In this document: piece by piece, positions 61,557 through 64,000 of the stretch
How positions within the stretch are numbered: the first letter of the stretch is position 1
How the letters are laid out: the number at the start of each line of letters is the position of its first letter
Origin: Paracoccaceae bacterium
GTDB taxonomy: Bacteria; Pseudomonadota; Alphaproteobacteria; Rhodobacterales; Rhodobacteraceae
Length of the DNA stretch: 64,000 bases
Direction of reading: 5' to 3'
NCBI GenBank assembly: GCA_024636555.1
Contig: JAGXGW010000016.1
Span: 1 to 64,000, forward strand
The notes under the pieces: generated by a model
Told to the model about the DNA's origin: nothing
The model's database searches: none
The model's input: the letters and a program-made list of their open reading frames with translations, nothing else
Position numbers and translations under genes: made by a program

Positions 61557-62582
61557 ATGAAAACTGCTGTATTCGGGGCTGTAATCGCCCTTGTCGCCGG
61601 CCTGTCGCCCGCTTGGGCAGAGACCGATATCCGCTTCACGCTGGGCTGGAAAACCCAAGGCTCCGACGCGCCGTTCCTGCTGGCGCAGAGCAAGGGCTAT
61701 TTTGCCAAGGAGGGGCTGAACGTCACCATCGACCAGGGCGAAGGCTCTGCCGCCACGGTCACGCGGATCATGGGCGGGGCCTATGATGCAGGCTTCGGCG
61801 ATATCAACGCCATCATCCAGAACGCTGCGCAGCGCCCCGGCGAGGCACCCGTGATGGTCTACCAGTTGTGGAACCGCCCGCCCTTCGCGATTGTGACGCC
61901 GAAATCCTCGGGGATCGAAAAGCCCGCCGATTTCGAAGGCCGCACGCTGGGCGGCGCACAGGGCACGCCCACGACACGCCTGTTCCCGGTCTTTGCCGAG
62001 TTGAACGGCATCGACATGGACAAGGTCGCGCAGGAAAACATGGCCCCCAACCTGCAAGAGCCGATGCTGATCCGCGGTGACATCGACGGCGCCTTCGTCT
62101 TCACCATCACAAGCTGGTTCAATCTGATCGCCAACCGTCAGGACCCCGCCAATGATTATAACTGGTTCCAGTTCGAGGATTACGGCATGGACCTTTATTC
62201 CAACGGTCTGATGGTGTCGCGCGCGCTGATGGCTGACAACCCCGAAGCTGTCGCGGGCCTTGTGCGCGCTGTGAACCGCGCGACGCTGGAAATCGCCAAG
62301 GATCAGGATGCGGCGATGGACGCGGTGATGGCCTTCGACAATCTGGTCGACAAGGACAACGAGCGTGCGCGTCTCAACTTTGCGCTGACCAACCTGATGA
62401 ACGCGCCCGAGACCGACGCGATCGGCATGGGCGATCTGGTCGACGAACGCCTGACCCGCTCGATCGGGATCGTGGCGCAGGGTTACGGTCTGGAACGTCT
62501 GCCCGAAGCCTCCGAGATCTTTGACCGCAGCTTCCTGCCGCCGTTGGAAGAGCGGGCCTTCGCTGTTGAGATCATGAACTGA
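61557..62582 (+). CDS. NitT/TauT-family ABC importer binding protein (NMT1/THI5-like)
   Basis: A 341-residue periplasmic protein with a signal peptide (cleavage near PAWAE at about residue 21) and the fold typical of ThiY/SsuA proteins (FAKEGLNVTIDQGEGSAATV, GDINAII). Ligand unknown; pyrimidine-like or heterocyclic ligands are plausible given the adjacent amidohydrolase. Start ATG at 61557 follows AAAGGA. Confidence 0.9.
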   Translation: MKTAVFGAVIALVAGLSPAWAETDIRFTLGWKTQGSDAPFLLAQSKGYFAKEGLNVTIDQGEGSAATVTRIMGGAYDAGFGDINAIIQNAAQRPGEAPVMVYQLWNRPPFAIVTPKSSGIEKPADFEGRTLGGAQGTPTTRLFPVFAELNGIDMDKVAQENMAPNLQEPMLIRGDIDGAFVFTITSWFNLIANRQDPANDYNWFQFEDYGMDLYSNGLMVSRALMADNPEAVAGLVRAVNRATLEIAKDQDAAMDAVMAFDNLVDKDNERARLNFALTNLMNAPETDAIGMGDLVDERLTRSIGIVAQGYGLERLPEASEIFDRSFLPPLEERAFAVEIMN

Positions 62583-62597
62583 TCCTGCCCGCAGCAC

Positions 62598-62631
62598 ACG
62601 CGCGCCGGAGGGACTTTCCTTCGGCGCGCGT
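62598..62631 (+). terminator. Hairpin after the binding-protein gene
   Basis: ACGCGCGCCG pairs exactly with CGGCGCGCGT and the stem extends through GAGG/CCTT to a GACTTT loop. It starts 15 bases beyond the binding-protein stop and 35 bases before the amidohydrolase gene. No T run; likely an mRNA-stabilising or partial terminator element. Confidence 0.55.
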
Positions 62632-62666
62632 CTCATTACCTCAAACACCAACAACCGGATAGCCCC

Positions 62667-64000
62667 ATGCCCGCCTCCCAGACCTTGATCCGTGGTGGCC
62701 TCGTACTGGTCGGGAATGCGCGGTTCGAAGCTGTCTCCCTGCTGGTTGAAGACGGGCTAATCGCGGCCATCATCGATGGCGACGGCCCCGATGAGGTGCC
62801 CGTGATCGACGCGACGGGCCGCATCATCATTCCCGGTCTGGTCAATGGACACACGCATTCGCATGGCGCGCTTGGCCGCGGCGGTGTCGCGGATGATGCG
62901 ACGTTGGAGACCTTTCTCGCCGGGGCCACCGCGCTGAACGGCCAGCGTAGCACCGACGATCTGCGCCTGTCCGCCCAGCTTTCCGCCGCCGAGATGATCC
63001 GCAAGGGCTGCACCGCCTGTTTCGATCTCAGCGGCGAGTTGCCCGGTCCCAGCGTGGCCGGCATCCACGCCGTGGCACAGGCCTATCACGACGCGGGAAT
63101 GCGCGCCGTTGTTGCCCCGATGATCTCGGACCGCACGCTCTATCAGGCGCTGCCCGGTCTGCTGGAGGCCTTTCCCGAACCGATGCGCGCAGCACTTGCC
63201 GCAATCACCCTGCCGCCGTGGCAGCAGACCCTTGCCACGGTGCGCGAGGCGATCATGCGCTGGCCTGTCCCGATGACCCGCGTCCGCCCCGGCATCGGCC
63301 CCGCCATCCCCCTGCATTGCGCCGATGATTTCCTGACCGCCTGCGCCGCCCTTGCCGAGGAGCTTGACCTCTGCCTGCAAACCCATCTTGCCGAAACGCG
63401 GATGCAGCAGGTCGCCGCCCAAACCCGTTACGGCACCAGTCTGACCGCGCATCTCGACAGCCTCGGTCTGCTCTCGCCGCGCTTCAGCGGCGCGCATGGC
63501 GTCTGGCTTTCACCGGACGAGGCGCACAGGCTTGCCGCAAGCGGCGCAGGGATCGTGCATAACCCGATGAGCAATCTGCGCCTTGGTTCCGGCACCGCGC
63601 CCATGCGGATGCTTGCCGATGCGGGCGTTACGCTGGGTATCGGCACCGACGCCTCCAACACCTCCGATGGGCAGAACATGTTCGAGGCGACGCGCCTTGC
63701 CGCCACGCTCAGCCGCGCGGGGGCCGCACCCGCTGACCAGTGGATCACCGTGCCCGAAGCCTTCCATATGGCAACGGAAGGCAGCGCGCGGATCATGGGG
63801 CTGGAGAACGTCGGCCGCATCGTTCCCGGCTGGGCCGCTGATCTGCTGTTTCTCGACCGCGACTATTGCCACTATGTGCCGTTGCGCGACGTGCTCTCGC
63901 AGATCGTGCTGGCCGAGAACGGTGCCGCCCTGCGCGAGGTGATGATCGACGGCCGGATCGTCTTGCGTGACAACCGCATCCTGACGCTGGACGAGCCTGC
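62667..64000 (+). CDS. Amidohydrolase (cytosine/SAH deaminase-like), cut by the right edge
   Basis: At least 444 residues of an open frame that runs off the window. A TIM-barrel metal-dependent deaminase of the TrzA/MtaD/8-oxoguanine deaminase group. Seen: metal ligands in GHTHSHG at about residues 59-65, QTHLAET, GAHGVWL, and GTDASNTSDGQNMFEA with the catalytic Asp. Probably hydrolyses an amino group or ring from a heterocycle delivered by the upstream importer. Confidence 0.9.
   Translation, partial: MPASQTLIRGGLVLVGNARFEAVSLLVEDGLIAAIIDGDGPDEVPVIDATGRIIIPGLVNGHTHSHGALGRGGVADDATLETFLAGATALNGQRSTDDLRLSAQLSAAEMIRKGCTACFDLSGELPGPSVAGIHAVAQAYHDAGMRAVVAPMISDRTLYQALPGLLEAFPEPMRAALAAITLPPWQQTLATVREAIMRWPVPMTRVRPGIGPAIPLHCADDFLTACAALAEELDLCLQTHLAETRMQQVAAQTRYGTSLTAHLDSLGLLSPRFSGAHGVWLSPDEAHRLAASGAGIVHNPMSNLRLGSGTAPMRMLADAGVTLGIGTDASNTSDGQNMFEATRLAATLSRAGAAPADQWITVPEAFHMATEGSARIMGLENVGRIVPGWAADLLFLDRDYCHYVPLRDVLSQIVLAENGAALREVMIDGRIVLRDNRILTLDEP

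Overview
The window is a high-GC chromosomal segment from an alphaproteobacterium, most likely Rhodobacterales (Roseobacter/Paracoccus type). The evidence is long head-to-tail operons with ATGA start/stop overlaps, EcfG-type promoters (GGAAC-N17-GTT), a NasS/NasT nitrate regulator pair with an ANTAR-RNA leader, and TRAP/Tct/Pot-style transporter content. No rRNA, tRNA or CRISPR was recognised. The only mobile-element trace is the start of a probable IS630-type transposase cut by the left edge.

Layout. (1) 0.3-10.7 kb, minus strand: a catabolic and uptake operon for an organic nitrogen compound. It encodes a PotABCD-like ABC importer with two different ATPases, two SDR dehydrogenases, an amidase, a polysaccharide-deacetylase-fold hydrolase, a small CxxC protein and a CobW GTPase. 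(2) 10.9-13.2 kb: a regulator with two GntR winged-helix domains, coupled to a PotD-like binding protein that has no export signal. (3) 13.3-17.6 kb: a PxpABC-like cluster with its own biotin carboxylase and biotin carrier, divergent from a LysR gene. (4) 18.9-24.0 kb: an AraC regulator and hydantoinase/oxoprolinase-type HyuA and HyuB. Regions 1-4 together look like a system for uptake and ring-opening of cyclic amides or amino-acid derivatives; the substrate is unknown.

(5) 24.2-37.3 kb: a probable general-stress island. A manganese catalase, a PaoABC-type molybdenum aldehyde oxidoreductase, a zinc alcohol dehydrogenase, an SRPBCC protein, a small basic protein and a PQQ dehydrogenase operon with a separate membrane protein are each preceded by an EcfG-like promoter. 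Two secreted PRC-barrel proteins and an acidic single-span membrane protein lie among them. (6) 37.4-40.3 kb: a TctABC tripartite tricarboxylate transporter.

(7) 40.6-54.7 kb: the complete assimilatory nitrate system. It holds nasT-nasS, an attenuator leader with two ANTAR hairpins and a terminator, nrtA, nrtB and a fused double ATPase, then nirB, nirD, nasA, a YbiB-like gene and a siroheme methyltransferase gene. A BrnT toxin with an atypical partner sits between the two halves on the opposite strand. (8) 54.8-57.1 kb: queC-queD-queE-queF under a preQ1-I riboswitch. (9) 57.2-64 kb: a gamma-glutamyltransferase-family gene divergent from a TetR regulator with a near-perfect palindromic operator between them, then a NitT/TauT-type ABC importer and an amidohydrolase cut by the right edge.

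The most notable candidate for something undescribed is region 2. A cytoplasmic solute-binding protein homologue appears to act as the ligand sensor for a double-headed GntR repressor, parallel to the known NasS-NasT pair elsewhere in the window.
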